Below, piece after piece: positions 27,484 through 36,730 of a DNA stretch of 64,000 nt. Both the position numbers and the translations under genes were made by a program. The DNA comes from Oligoflexales bacterium (GTDB lineage: Bacteria > Bdellovibrionota_B > Oligoflexia > Oligoflexales > RGVZ01), in the NCBI GenBank assembly GCA_947494335.1, contig CANLUT010000001.1, positions 985,649 through 1,049,648 on the forward strand. Reading direction: 5' to 3'. Under the pieces are notes generated by a model. That model was given only the letters and a program-made list of their open reading frames with translations. It was not told the origin of the DNA and did no database searches. Positions within the stretch are counted from its first letter, which is position 1. Each line of letters opens with the position of its first letter.

Positions 27484-28643
27484 ACTTTGCTCCCAAGGTT
27501 GCGCAGTCCAGCGCGCAGCGTTTCCAAATCCTTACAGAACGCAAAGCGAACATAGTTTTGTCGTTGAGCAACGATTTCTGGATTTTCAAAGAAAACGCTC
27601 GTGGGGATGACGGCAACCTTTTTGGTCTCCGTTAACCAGAGTGCAAATTCGGTATCTCTGAGATTGGACATATGACTGTAGTCGGCGACTACAAAGTATG
27701 TCCCTTCCGGTTTGCGAAATTTAAATCCCAATTCCGCCAATCCGTTACATAGCGTGTCTCTGCGCAATAGGTAGTCCTTGCGAAGCTCGTCGTAATACTG
27801 ATCCGGAAGCTCCAAAGCAGCGCAAATACCTGCTTGAAGCGGAGTGGCACTGCAAAAAACTGTAAACTGATGAACCGCGCGCAGCTCCTTCGTCAGCTCC
27901 GGAGAAGCGAACGTGTAGCCAATTTTCCACCCTGTGAGGCTAAATGTCTTTGCAGAACTTGAGATGACGACCGTACGGTCGCGCATGCCTTCAAGTGTCG
28001 ACATTCGTGTAAACGATTTTCCGTCATAGACGAGCTCTTCATAGACTTCGTCAGTTATGACGAGCAGGTCGTGCTCTTTTGAAAAGTCTGCAATGATCTG
28101 CATCTCCTGGCGTGAAAAGACTCTCCCTGTGGGATTATGAGGAGTATTCACCAAGATGGCCTTAGTCCTTGGTGTTAAGGCGCTGTCCAAATCCTTGCGC
28201 TCAAATGTCCAATCCGGTGCTTTCAATTGGACCTCAACCAATTTTGCTCCTGTTGAGAAGGCGCCTGCTGGATAACAGTCGAAGAACGGAGCAAACGTTA
28301 TTACCTCGTCGCCTGCTCTTAAGAAGGCCTGAAATGCGCAAAACAAGGCTTCGGTGGCACCCGAGTAAACGGTGATTTCATGTTCGGGGGAGTAGACGAT
28401 GCCCGACGCCTTCTTTATGCGTTGACTCAGAAGCTCCCGTAGTTTTGGAAGTCCAGTTGACGGGGCATACTGGTTGAAATCTCCCTTTATAGCCGCCATA
28501 GCGGCTTCTTTAATTTCATTAGGGCCATCGAAATTTGGAAAGCCCTGTGCGAGATTCACGGCCCCGTAGCGATTGGCAGCCTGAGTCATGAGGGAAAATA
28601 TGGAGGTCCCAAAACGACTCCAGTGAGATGTAATGCGAGGCAT
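27480..28643 (-). CDS. Class I/II PLP aminotransferase (methionine/kynurenine type)
   Basis: 387 aa fold-type I aminotransferase. Visible features are NLAQGFPNFDGP at the N-terminus, NTPHNPTGRVF (Asn binding PLP O3'), DEVYEELVYDG, the Schiff-base lysine in SSSAKTFSLTGWKIGY, and a C-terminal RFAFCK Arg for the substrate carboxylate. It is closest in pattern to YbdL/kynurenine-oxoglutarate transaminases, which accept methionine and aromatic amino acids. ATG 28643 has AAGGA 6 bases upstream; the frame is open to 28670. Convergent with the DUF429-like gene. Confidence 0.88.
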   Translation of the reverse strand: MPRITSHWSRFGTSIFSLMTQAANRYGAVNLAQGFPNFDGPNEIKEAAMAAIKGDFNQYAPSTGLPKLRELLSQRIKKASGIVYSPEHEITVYSGATEALFCAFQAFLRAGDEVITFAPFFDCYPAGAFSTGAKLVEVQLKAPDWTFERKDLDSALTPRTKAILVNTPHNPTGRVFSRQEMQIIADFSKEHDLLVITDEVYEELVYDGKSFTRMSTLEGMRDRTVVISSSAKTFSLTGWKIGYTFASPELTKELRAVHQFTVFCSATPLQAGICAALELPDQYYDELRKDYLLRRDTLCNGLAELGFKFRKPEGTYFVVADYSHMSNLRDTEFALWLTETKKVAVIPTSVFFENPEIVAQRQNYVRFAFCKDLETLRAGLRNLGSKV

Positions 28644-28810
28644 ATTTGATCCTTCTTGGGTTTTTACCAAATTTCAAATGAAGCTCTGAGGGTATACCTG
28701 ATAACAGCGACCGAATCCAAATGGTAAAACCATAGAATTGTTTTTTAAAGGTTCCCCAGGAAAGTCCGATAGATGCGATGGATAATGGGTTGAAAATGAG
28801 GGGGATTTTT

Positions 28811-29536
28811 ATGCGTATTAGGATGGCTGGAGCCACCGACATCGGTCGCAAGCGAAAAGCCAATCAAGACAGCATATTTTATGATGAATCACACGGATTA
28901 GGAGTTGTTGCTGATGGAATCGGCGGACGACGTGGGGGAGAGGTGGCATCATCCATTGCCGTAAACTCCATGAAGCGAGTCTTTCTTGGAACAGAAAGCA
29001 TCCGGCACGGCGAGGTTAACAGCTTTTTGGTCCGCGCCATTGATGAGCTAAATTCCGATATTATTGCCCGTGGGCAGATGGAACCTGACATTGCGGGGAT
29101 GGGAACAACAGTGAACTGCTTGGTTTTTGTTGGTGATCGACTGCATCTAGCCCATGTGGGCGATAGTCGCACCTACATGTACTATGGTGGTCACTTGTTC
29201 CAGTTAACCATTGACCACAATGTGGGCACATTTTCATCCAAAGGCTGGTTAAATCCGGATCAAGTCCAACCGGGCGCCAAAGACGAGGCCTTAGTAAAGG
29301 CATTGGGTCTCTCACCGAATTGTGAAGCTGATATTTATGAAGTCGCGCTGAAGCCAGGGCAGATCTTTTTGAGCTGTTCTGATGGCTTAAGCGGGATGCT
29401 TCCAGACAATGAAATTGCAAATATCATCCGGAAAAACTACTCGAAATTTGACGCGATACCGCAGTTATTGATTGCAGCCGCCAACGAGGCCGGTGGGCGA
29501 GATAATATTACTGTGCTGCTGAGCGAGGTTAGATGA
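28811..29536 (+). CDS. PP2C-family Ser/Thr protein phosphatase
   Basis: 241 aa, the size of bacterial Stp/PstP catalytic domains. Metal-binding and family motifs are complete: NQDS (19-21), VVADGIGGRRGGE (D35/G36), GMGTTV, LAHVGDSRTYMY, SCSDGLSGML and GGRDNITVLL near the C-terminus. It removes phosphate from Ser/Thr in a Mn/Mg-dependent way and is the natural counterpart of Hanks kinases such as the one at 20006-22543. ATG 28811 has GAGGGGGA upstream. Its stop overlaps the start of the next gene (ATGA at 29533), so the two are coupled. Confidence 0.93.
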   Translation: MRIRMAGATDIGRKRKANQDSIFYDESHGLGVVADGIGGRRGGEVASSIAVNSMKRVFLGTESIRHGEVNSFLVRAIDELNSDIIARGQMEPDIAGMGTTVNCLVFVGDRLHLAHVGDSRTYMYYGGHLFQLTIDHNVGTFSSKGWLNPDQVQPGAKDEALVKALGLSPNCEADIYEVALKPGQIFLSCSDGLSGMLPDNEIANIIRKNYSKFDAIPQLLIAAANEAGGRDNITVLLSEVR

Positions 29537-30906
29537 CTATGACTTTGGAGCGATATTACCTCGTGCGACGTGATCACCGGGAGTTTATCGGCCCGATGGG
29601 AGTCGACGAGTTTCAACAACGGCTGGAGCTCATGGAGTTTGGGCTCCAAGACGAAGTGTCAGGACACTGTGGTCCATGGGTCGTGCTCGATCACAAAGAA
29701 GATTTGACCAAGCACTATCCGCAAATTGTTGCAGTGTTGGGTGATTCCTTATCATTGTCTTGGCGCGAGGCTACCGGCCATGCCCGTGTGATTTCCAAGC
29801 AGGACTCCAGACGCGAGCGCAGAAAGCCTAAGCCGCAGAAGCGAATAGATCCTTCAGATCATAAAGGATTTAATGAATTCATAAAGGAACAAAAACGGAA
29901 ATCCCAGAGAATGCGCGTCGCAGCCATTACAATTGTTGTGAGTGCTATTGCTATCGCAGGCTTCATGGTTACCCGCAAAGACGAGATTCCGTCTTCGGCG
30001 GAATATGCATCGCTCATGACAAAGTCTGATCCGAGTGAGTTTCTGAATTTGATGGGATTAAAGGTCATTCCGTATCCACAAAAATATTTGAAGACGCCAA
30101 AGCATCAGGCGCAATGGCTGCCCTTGTTCAGGATGTATGCGTTTTACACGACGGGAGCCATTGACGGCGTTCCGCAAAAGCTTCTAAGGGGGGATCAACC
30201 ATCGACAGCACCAGTCGATTGCAGTGTCGAGAATTGGAAGCAGCGTTGGCGTGAAAGTTCATCGCAAACGATTCAATTTATTCAGGGCAAAGCATTGCCG
30301 AGGAATCAATGGACCAAAATTCTTTCCCTGGACCCTAATTGGGTCCGCAGGCGGGCTGCCAAAGGCTGGGCCAAGCCTAGAAATTATTTTGAGGGATGTC
30401 TCATGACCGCATCGCTGGCGATAAAATCGCTGGGCACTGATCCCGGGATGGCGGCAGATGCAAAGGACGGCGTTTCACCAGAGATTTTTGAGATGGTCAG
30501 TCGAAGGCTGCAGCAGCAATTAGAAATGATTTCTGATGGGCGCGTATCTACGGTTTTCGATAAAGGGAATCTTTTGGGCGTGATGTCTTGCTTGGAGTCC
30601 GCAGGAACGCTTCAAGAGCTTGAGCAATGTCGTGTTACGTCCGAGTTAGCCTTGAAACCAGTGATTGATGAAAAGAGTGCTTTGGGACTTCTGCGCCTTG
30701 CTGTCATGCAGCAGGCGGGCGCGCTTGATCCGAAAGTGGCAGCGTTGCTCGCAGGATCGGTGTCGAAAATCGACGTTGAAGATCAGATGAGCCGACTGGA
30801 TATGACTCCCGAATATCGTTTAGTGACCTATCTAAGCACTGGGAACGCGGTTGATCAGTCGCTTAGCAAGGTCGATCAGGAATTCAAGGACATTAAATTC
30901 AGATAG
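29533..30906 (+). CDS. Single-pass membrane protein with N-terminal GYF-2-like domain
   Basis: 457 aa; the overall family is not recognised. Residues 6-60 (RYYLVRRDHREFIGPMGVDEF onward, shown in part) fit the GYF_2 pattern of a Tyr, a GP motif and a Trp-Val near the end (GPWVVLDH). A basic linker (RRERRKPKPQKR) and a TM helix (AAITIVVSAIAIAGFMV, about 132-149) follow. About 300 residues of extracytoplasmic helical sequence with several Cys (pairs possible) end the protein. The topology puts the GYF-like domain in the cytoplasm with the PP2C phosphatase encoded just upstream, a plausible interaction partner. Confidence 0.65.
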   Translation: MTMTLERYYLVRRDHREFIGPMGVDEFQQRLELMEFGLQDEVSGHCGPWVVLDHKEDLTKHYPQIVAVLGDSLSLSWREATGHARVISKQDSRRERRKPKPQKRIDPSDHKGFNEFIKEQKRKSQRMRVAAITIVVSAIAIAGFMVTRKDEIPSSAEYASLMTKSDPSEFLNLMGLKVIPYPQKYLKTPKHQAQWLPLFRMYAFYTTGAIDGVPQKLLRGDQPSTAPVDCSVENWKQRWRESSSQTIQFIQGKALPRNQWTKILSLDPNWVRRRAAKGWAKPRNYFEGCLMTASLAIKSLGTDPGMAADAKDGVSPEIFEMVSRRLQQQLEMISDGRVSTVFDKGNLLGVMSCLESAGTLQELEQCRVTSELALKPVIDEKSALGLLRLAVMQQAGALDPKVAALLAGSVSKIDVEDQMSRLDMTPEYRLVTYLSTGNAVDQSLSKVDQEFKDIKFR

Positions 30907-30930
30907 AGAACAAATGAATCCATAGTTTTT

Positions 30931-30947
30931 GGAATCAGGACGATTCC
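30931..30947 (+). repeat. Small intercistronic hairpin
   Basis: GGAATC (30931-30936) pairs with GATTCC (30942-30947). It abuts GGAG, the only ribosome-site candidate for the ATG at 30964. It might affect translation of the TPR-barrel gene or be chance. Confidence 0.25.
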
Positions 30948-30963
30948 GGAGTGAAACGCCAGG

Positions 30964-32889
30964 ATGGCCAGACGTAACCTCAGAATTGAAGTGCTAGCAC
31001 GGTCTTGTTCCGTGATGCTGTTGCTTCAACTGTGTTTTGCGGATGCGGCTCTTGCTCAACGCGCGCGTTCCCAAACAACCAAGCCTTCCGCACAATCTGC
31101 GAAACAGCAAAACCCCTCACCTCCGACCAATATCCAGCGTCAAGCACAGATCCAACAAAAAAATAGAAAACTTAATGGTGGTGAGCTGTACTCAAAAGCG
31201 CGCGAATTTTTCGCGGCTGGTCGTTACGCTGAGGCTATCAGGTATGCTGCCGCAGCACAGCGACGGACTCGGCAGTCAAAATTACCGACCGTGCTGGTAG
31301 CGCAGAGTTACTATCGATTGGGTAAGTTCAAGCGAGCTGCGAAATTGTTTTTGATGGTGCCGACCAGTGAGATTCCGAAAGAGGCTGCGGTTGATTACCT
31401 GTTAACCATGTTTTCCGCCCGAAGATACCGGGAGGTGATTCGAGGTTATTCCCTCATACCCGATAACCATCCTTATAAGGATGTTGCGAAGTTTTACACT
31501 GGCGTATCGTTTGCGCAGTTTAGGCTGTACCAGAAGGCTCAGTATTTTCTGCGAAATGCGCGCAAACTGCCGCCATCTCTCATCTCCCAAAAGCGAGCAT
31601 TCCTGAGCGAGATTGATACCGTCTTGGACCGCGAGCGCGGGGTTGCTTTAGATCAAGGGCAGGCGGGGACTCCTTTTTATTTTTACTCGGTGCCGAGTGC
31701 TCCTCCGCCACCACAAGTGCCTGAGCCTATTCTTCCCGGTACACCAGGAAAACCAGCGCCTGCGCCGAAGCCTGCACCACCCGTCGGTCCGTCGACATCA
31801 TATCTTGCTAAAATTGGTTTTGATTTTTCGCAAAAATCGACATTTAGCGATTACAATGGATTTAGAGAAGAGCGTTCCGAAAGCCGCACTCCGGGAGCAT
31901 CGGCGCTACTTGGTCTCAAGTATCTTGGTTCACCGCGCCCCTTTGGGGCGCAACCTGCCCTTGATCTAGCAATCAATCCTGGGTACAGCCACTCGGAAAG
32001 TGTCAAGTCTTCAAGTAGTCTAGTGGCTAATGAAAATGATCCTGACACTATTCAAAATATTGTCACTAAAAGCGAGTCATCGTCCTATACCGCAAGCAAT
32101 ACCTACGGCATTACAGGGCTGTATCCCGTAAGTGACCCAGTTGATGTGAGTGCAAGCTATACGGTCAGTGATTCTTACGCCAAGGCGAACCCAAAGAATC
32201 TGTCATCCTCCGCCACGGCGGCCTTGAAACTGGCAGTCGAATTGGAGCTTTTCAAGTTTGATCTCGGTTTTGACAGCATTGCAAACACATCGAAGGCGTC
32301 TAGCGCAACAAACAGAACAAACTCACTCATCAAGGTTAATGCAACGAGGAATGGAGAGAACTCTACAACGAGCTTGAGTCTATCCAAGCTTGATATGGGA
32401 AAGCCTGAACTTGAAAGTGACGGCGTAAAATCAACAACGACGGCGCAGCTGTCATGGCTTCGTAACTTTGATGATATTGCATTAGGACTATCCGCTCGTA
32501 AGATTGATAAGGTCCGTCTTCCCGGGAAGGCGAAAGGTGTTGCCCTGAGCGAGTTATCTGGAAAGATAGAGGGTTCATATAACCTTAGTGTTGGCGTCTC
32601 AGCGGTCGGCAGCGCTTCTTACACTCAAATTAGCAACCTTCCCGTGATCAAGGGCAAAGGCGAAGCGGCGGAGGCTCCTGAGGAAGCGATGGCTAGTGGC
32701 TCAGCGCTTAAGTACACGGCGAGTTTGAAAGTTGCGCCTGCTAGCTTCGTTTCTCTGAGTGCATCCTATGAATACACTGACCGGCAGCTAACTATAGGGG
32801 AAGAGCTCCTCAAGAAGAGGATGTTGCTCGATAATTGGAGCCTGCAAAATGTAACGTCAATCGGCATCAGTGCTAGCTACAGTTTCTAA
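30964..32889 (+). CDS. TPR-domain outer membrane beta-barrel protein (second copy of this architecture)
   Basis: 641 aa. Signal peptide ending near ALAQ, a Gln/Ser/Pro-rich stretch, TPR-like repeats (about 70-220: AREFFAAGRYAEAIRYAAAA; SYYRLGKFKRAAKLF), and a Pro-rich hinge (APPPPQVPEPILPGTPGKP). A beta-rich C-terminal domain (270-641) has alternating Ser/Thr/Tyr strands and ends in SYSF, an outer-membrane assembly-type C-terminus. The order matches the protein at 24828-26588, although the sequences are not obviously alike. It follows the PP2C and GYF-like genes by 57 bases and is likely in the same operon. Substrate or partner unknown. Confidence 0.72.
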   Translation: MARRNLRIEVLARSCSVMLLLQLCFADAALAQRARSQTTKPSAQSAKQQNPSPPTNIQRQAQIQQKNRKLNGGELYSKAREFFAAGRYAEAIRYAAAAQRRTRQSKLPTVLVAQSYYRLGKFKRAAKLFLMVPTSEIPKEAAVDYLLTMFSARRYREVIRGYSLIPDNHPYKDVAKFYTGVSFAQFRLYQKAQYFLRNARKLPPSLISQKRAFLSEIDTVLDRERGVALDQGQAGTPFYFYSVPSAPPPPQVPEPILPGTPGKPAPAPKPAPPVGPSTSYLAKIGFDFSQKSTFSDYNGFREERSESRTPGASALLGLKYLGSPRPFGAQPALDLAINPGYSHSESVKSSSSLVANENDPDTIQNIVTKSESSSYTASNTYGITGLYPVSDPVDVSASYTVSDSYAKANPKNLSSSATAALKLAVELELFKFDLGFDSIANTSKASSATNRTNSLIKVNATRNGENSTTSLSLSKLDMGKPELESDGVKSTTTAQLSWLRNFDDIALGLSARKIDKVRLPGKAKGVALSELSGKIEGSYNLSVGVSAVGSASYTQISNLPVIKGKGEAAEAPEEAMASGSALKYTASLKVAPASFVSLSASYEYTDRQLTIGEELLKKRMLLDNWSLQNVTSIGISASYSF

Positions 32890-33019
32890 GTCCAATGCCA
32901 CATCAGGGCGAGGCGGGGGGCGTTATAACCTTGAGGTTTCATTTTTTTTGAGGTTTTAACCTTGATGCCTTACAATACTAAGTAATTTTGGTTTGTTAAC
33001 CTGCGCAGGGGTGGGCTCC

Positions 33020-34072
33020 ATGTTTTATTGGCTTGGGTCGGCATTAGAGACAGTCTGGGGTCCGTTTCGTTTGCTCTCGTCTCATTTTTTTCTCGGGGGC
33101 CTGGGATTTGTAATGTCTGGTCTTTTTACCTGGAAGTATTTGCCAAGGTTGGCTGAGAAGTACTGCCCACGCGATCGCGGACGAGCCCATGCAGTTGAAG
33201 CGGCCAAATCCCAGGGCAAACCAACTGGTGCCGGCATCGTATTTATTCCTTTGTTCCTTCTGATACAGCTCTTGGTTCTGCCATTATCTTGGGAGGTCTT
33301 GGGCATTTTGTTCCTGACGTTAGCAGCCTGTGTTTTCGGATTTCTTGATGATAACGCCAGTGATGCCTGGGGCGAATACATCAAGGGCGCAATCGACCTT
33401 GTCATTGGCGTGGCAGCAGCTCTATTGATTTGCCAGCTGAATCCGGTCGAGATTTGGTTGCCATTCACGAAAAAGGGGCTATCCCTTGATCCGCTGATTT
33501 ATGTTCCTCTGGCAGTTGTCTGGATTTGGGTGGCGATCAATGCCACTAACTGTACCGATGGTGTTGATGGACTGAGTGGCACCTTGAGCAGTATGGCGTT
33601 TCTCAGTCTGGGCGGTCTTTTGTACTTTGTCCTTGGTCATGTCGAGATGAGTAGCTATCTGCTGGTTCCGCACTACAACGACGGCGCCACCTATGGCATT
33701 CTCGCCTTATCCATGGCTGGAACCTTAGCAGGATACTTGTGGCACAATGCTCACCCGAGTTCACTATTGATGGGGGATGCGGGTTCCAGGGCTATGGGTT
33801 TTCTTTTGGGCGTGCTCGTTCTTAAGTGTGGAAATCCTTTTCTGGGGCTCATTGTAGCGGGCGTGCTTCTTGTAAATGGTGGAACAGGTCTCGTTAAAGT
33901 TGCTCTGCTGAGGTTTTTTAAGATTTCGATTTTTAAAGACATTCGTTTTCCGCTTCACGATCACGTTCGAAAAAACATGAACTGGAGCACCCCTCAGGTG
34001 CTGGTGCGCTTTAGTTTGATTCAGTTGTCATTAACGTTGACACTGATGGTGCTTTTGCTCAAGTTGCGTTGA
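33020..34072 (+). CDS. mraY: Phospho-N-acetylmuramoyl-pentapeptide transferase (MraY), or close relative
   Basis: 350 aa with about ten TM helices. It transfers phospho-MurNAc-pentapeptide to undecaprenyl phosphate, making lipid I. Superfamily motifs are present: FGFLDDN (Asp pair), NATNCTDGVDGL, MGDAGSRAMG, and a C-terminal FPLHDHVRK where MraY has PLHHHxE. The next residues (WSTPQVLVRF) parallel the MraY C-terminus (P-x-VIVRF), favouring MraY over WecA/GT4 enzymes. The HDH triplet is unusual. It is outside any division/cell wall cluster, between a TPR-barrel gene and pilT. ATG 33020 has AGGGGTGG 5 bases upstream; GTG 33011 is possible. Confidence 0.8.
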   Translation: MFYWLGSALETVWGPFRLLSSHFFLGGLGFVMSGLFTWKYLPRLAEKYCPRDRGRAHAVEAAKSQGKPTGAGIVFIPLFLLIQLLVLPLSWEVLGILFLTLAACVFGFLDDNASDAWGEYIKGAIDLVIGVAAALLICQLNPVEIWLPFTKKGLSLDPLIYVPLAVVWIWVAINATNCTDGVDGLSGTLSSMAFLSLGGLLYFVLGHVEMSSYLLVPHYNDGATYGILALSMAGTLAGYLWHNAHPSSLLMGDAGSRAMGFLLGVLVLKCGNPFLGLIVAGVLLVNGGTGLVKVALLRFFKISIFKDIRFPLHDHVRKNMNWSTPQVLVRFSLIQLSLTLTLMVLLLKLR

Positions 34073-34120
34073 AAGTCACATTCTCAAGGCGTCTTTGTCA
34101 CAGCACGGGGAAATAAGGAC

Positions 34121-35185
34121 ATGCAGATCGATCAAATTTTGACAGCAGCCGTGCGGGGTGGAGCATCGGATGTTGTTTTGAAGACAGGTAGCGTTCCACG
34201 CTTTCGATTTCGCGGAGAGTTGCTGGCGCCAGAAAATGGCAAGACAATCACTCCTGAGTTAATGATGATGTGGCTTCAACAAATGCTACCTGGAGATAAG
34301 CTTGATATTCGCCGCGAAAAAGATTTTGCCTATCAATCTGCCGAGGGTCATCGTTTCCGGATAAATGTCTTTTTGCAACGAGGCGTCCCTGCCATCGTTG
34401 CGCGAGTTGTTCTTGGTCACATCAGAACTATTGAGGAACTTCAGCTACCGCCAGTGATTAAAGCGATCACCCAGGAGCGCCGAGGCTTGGTTTTAGTGAC
34501 CGGAGCTACAGGCAGCGGCAAAAGCACGACTATGGCGGCTATGATTGATCGCATTAACCGCGACCGTGCAGCACACATTATTACAATCGAAGATCCAATC
34601 GAGTATCTTTTGCGTGATGAATTATCAGTGATTGAGCAGCGAGAGGTAGGGTCAGATACGGAGTCTTTTTCAAATGCGCTGCGGGCTGCTATGCGACAAA
34701 ACCCAGATGTTATCATGGTTGGAGAATTACGTGATCGCGAGACTGTTGAGACAGCGCTGCGGGCTGCAGAAACAGGGCACCTCGTGATTTCAACTCTGCA
34801 TACGTCGGATGCCGTGGAGTCGCTTACCCGAATCAGTGGAATGTTTAAGGCCGAGGAAGCCAAAAACGTAAGGATGTCTCTGGCTTCATCCCTAAAGGCG
34901 GTGGTTAGTCAGCGCCTTGTCCCCAGGGCCGACGGTAAAAGTATGATAGCAACTGTCGAGGTGTTAATGGGGACTTCCACCGTCCGTGAGCAGATCCGGG
35001 ACGCAACTGATTTTACAGGACTACGCCAATTGATCCGCGATGGGCGAGACGTCTATGGGATGCAATCCTTTGACGACTCACTGGCCACCCTTGTAACAAG
35101 CGGGATGGTGGGTCGGGAAGATGCACTCAAATACGCTTCCAGCAAATCCGAGCTTGAATTGAGGTTGGCAGGTGTTGGACAATAA
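34121..35185 (+). CDS. pilT: Type IV pilus retraction ATPase PilT
   Basis: 354 aa hexameric secretion-type ATPase. It powers pilus retraction (twitching) at the inner-membrane base. Motifs: N-terminal GGASDVVLKTGSVP, Walker A GATGSGKST (128-136), Asp box IITIEDPIEYL, Walker B IMVGELRDRETVETAL, His box GHLVISTLHTSDAVE, and a C-terminal region close to PilT's AIR-type helix. Normal length. No other pilus genes are adjacent, so it is a detached pilT. The first gene upstream is mraY and the next downstream is a small secreted protein. Confidence 0.93.
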   Translation: MQIDQILTAAVRGGASDVVLKTGSVPRFRFRGELLAPENGKTITPELMMMWLQQMLPGDKLDIRREKDFAYQSAEGHRFRINVFLQRGVPAIVARVVLGHIRTIEELQLPPVIKAITQERRGLVLVTGATGSGKSTTMAAMIDRINRDRAAHIITIEDPIEYLLRDELSVIEQREVGSDTESFSNALRAAMRQNPDVIMVGELRDRETVETALRAAETGHLVISTLHTSDAVESLTRISGMFKAEEAKNVRMSLASSLKAVVSQRLVPRADGKSMIATVEVLMGTSTVREQIRDATDFTGLRQLIRDGRDVYGMQSFDDSLATLVTSGMVGREDALKYASSKSELELRLAGVGQ

Positions 35186-35231
35186 TCCGTAGAGAAATTC
35201 TGAAATTTTGGACTTGTGACGGAGGTGCCTG

Positions 35232-35648
35232 ATGTCCCGTTTTTACGGTATCATTTTGTTTTTGATGTCAGGCGCATCATGGGCTAGCAGTTTTTCAATC
35301 GAGCAAATGCCAATTGGCGCTGAAGTCACTGTTCCGCCCACTGCCAAGACCGTTGTACCTATGGGATCAAGAGTAAAATTGACCAGTACTGACAATCCTC
35401 AAACAATTCGTATTGTGCCGGTGGGGAATGGTTCCGTGTTTCCTGCGCCGATTAAACTGGCCATTTTTGACGCCCATCAAGACCGCGTCAAGTATGTCGA
35501 AGTGGCTCCCAATGCACCGTTTCTATACAGCTTCAAAGGTTTATCGACGATTTCCATTCAGCCCTCTCTAGTGAAGGGCGGTAGTGATGCCTTCAAAAGC
35601 ATTCGTATGGAGATTGAAAGTGACAAGGCCGTAACGGTCGCCCGTTAA
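35232..35648 (+). CDS. Small secreted protein of unknown function
   Basis: 138 aa; not recognised. A signal peptide (MSRFYGIILFLMSGASWAS) is followed by a beta-rich sequence with no Cys. GGAGGTGCCTG precedes ATG 35232. It lies 46 bases after pilT in the same direction and may share its mRNA, which would hint at a periplasmic role near pili; this is only positional. Confidence 0.7.
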   Translation: MSRFYGIILFLMSGASWASSFSIEQMPIGAEVTVPPTAKTVVPMGSRVKLTSTDNPQTIRIVPVGNGSVFPAPIKLAIFDAHQDRVKYVEVAPNAPFLYSFKGLSTISIQPSLVKGGSDAFKSIRMEIESDKAVTVAR

Positions 35649-35733
35649 ATTTTACTGGTAGTCGACGTTGGGTTCTGGCATTTTAGGAGTTCCTAAATTG
35701 CCGTATTCTCTGTTTTTTTGAGGATTTGACCGT

Positions 35734-36720
35734 ATGCTTTACAGACTCCTGATTTCTTGCCTTGGTTTTGCGATTTCAATGCAGGCTATAGCTGGAGAAT
35801 TCAACGTCGCACTTATTTTGGATAAGGCTGGAAAAGACGATCAAAGCTTTAACGCCTCCGCCTACAGGGGAATCCAAAGGGCCGAAAAGGAACTTGGAAT
35901 TAAGTTCAAAACGATAGAGGTGAAAGATGCGGCTTCGTCAGAGAGCATGCTGAGAGCACTTGCTGGGAAAAAGTACGATCTGATGATTGCCGTGGGCTTT
36001 AGCCACGCAGGTGCGGTGAAAAAAGTTGCGCCATCCTTTGCCCAGAAGCGCTTTGTCATTATTGACAGTGAGGTTAAAGAGCCAAATGTCACCTCGGTGA
36101 TGTTTGCCGAGCACGAGGGAGCCTATCTGGTTGGCGCAATGGCCGCTATGGCATCCAAGAAAGCCAGCGTCGGTTTCATTGGAGGTATGGATATCCCGCT
36201 GATTCGGCGTTTTGCTATGGGATACGAAGCAGGGGTTCGTGCTGTGGCTCCCAAGGCAAAAGTACAAGTTGCCTATATCGGGGTCACCGGAGACGCGTTT
36301 AGTAATCCTCCTAAAGCTAAAGAGTTGGCCTTGTTACAAAACGCGCAAGGTGCTGATGTGATTTTTCATGCAGCTGGGGCCTCTGGCGCAGGTCTTTTTG
36401 ATGCGGCTGAGGATAAGAAGTTTTTTGCCATTGGTGTCGACAGTAATCAGAACGGTGTAAAGCCAGGCAGAGTGCTGACCAGTATGGTGAAGGCGGTTGA
36501 TGTGGCCGTGTATGAGTCGATTAAAGCTGCCAAAAACCAGCAGCTGCCTGGTGGGACAACCGTGAATCACGGATTTGCAACTGGTGGAATCGATATGGCT
36601 ATTGATGCAAACAATAAGAGTTTGCTAACGCCAGAAATGCTTAAAAAAGCCAACGAGATCAAAGCTGGAATCACCTCGGGTAAGATCAAAGTTCCTGACT
36701 ACTATGTCCTAAAAAAATAG
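35734..36720 (+). CDS. BMP-family nucleoside ABC transporter substrate-binding protein
   Basis: 328 aa periplasmic binding protein of the Bmp/PnrA family, which captures purine nucleosides. Signal peptide MLYRLLISCLGFAISMQAIA; no lipobox Cys after the hydrophobic stretch, so it is soluble in the periplasm, unlike the lipoproteins of Gram-positives and spirochaetes. Typical features are DDQSFNASAYRGIQRAEKEL, a GxSHA loop (VGFSHAGAV), SVMFAEHEGAYLVGAMAA, VGFIGGMDIPLIRRF and FAIGVDSNQNGV. It is followed at once by the ATPase and two permeases of the same importer. Confidence 0.92.
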   Translation: MLYRLLISCLGFAISMQAIAGEFNVALILDKAGKDDQSFNASAYRGIQRAEKELGIKFKTIEVKDAASSESMLRALAGKKYDLMIAVGFSHAGAVKKVAPSFAQKRFVIIDSEVKEPNVTSVMFAEHEGAYLVGAMAAMASKKASVGFIGGMDIPLIRRFAMGYEAGVRAVAPKAKVQVAYIGVTGDAFSNPPKAKELALLQNAQGADVIFHAAGASGAGLFDAAEDKKFFAIGVDSNQNGVKPGRVLTSMVKAVDVAVYESIKAAKNQQLPGGTTVNHGFATGGIDMAIDANNKSLLTPEMLKKANEIKAGITSGKIKVPDYYVLKK

Positions 36721-36730
36721 TTTTATCTGG

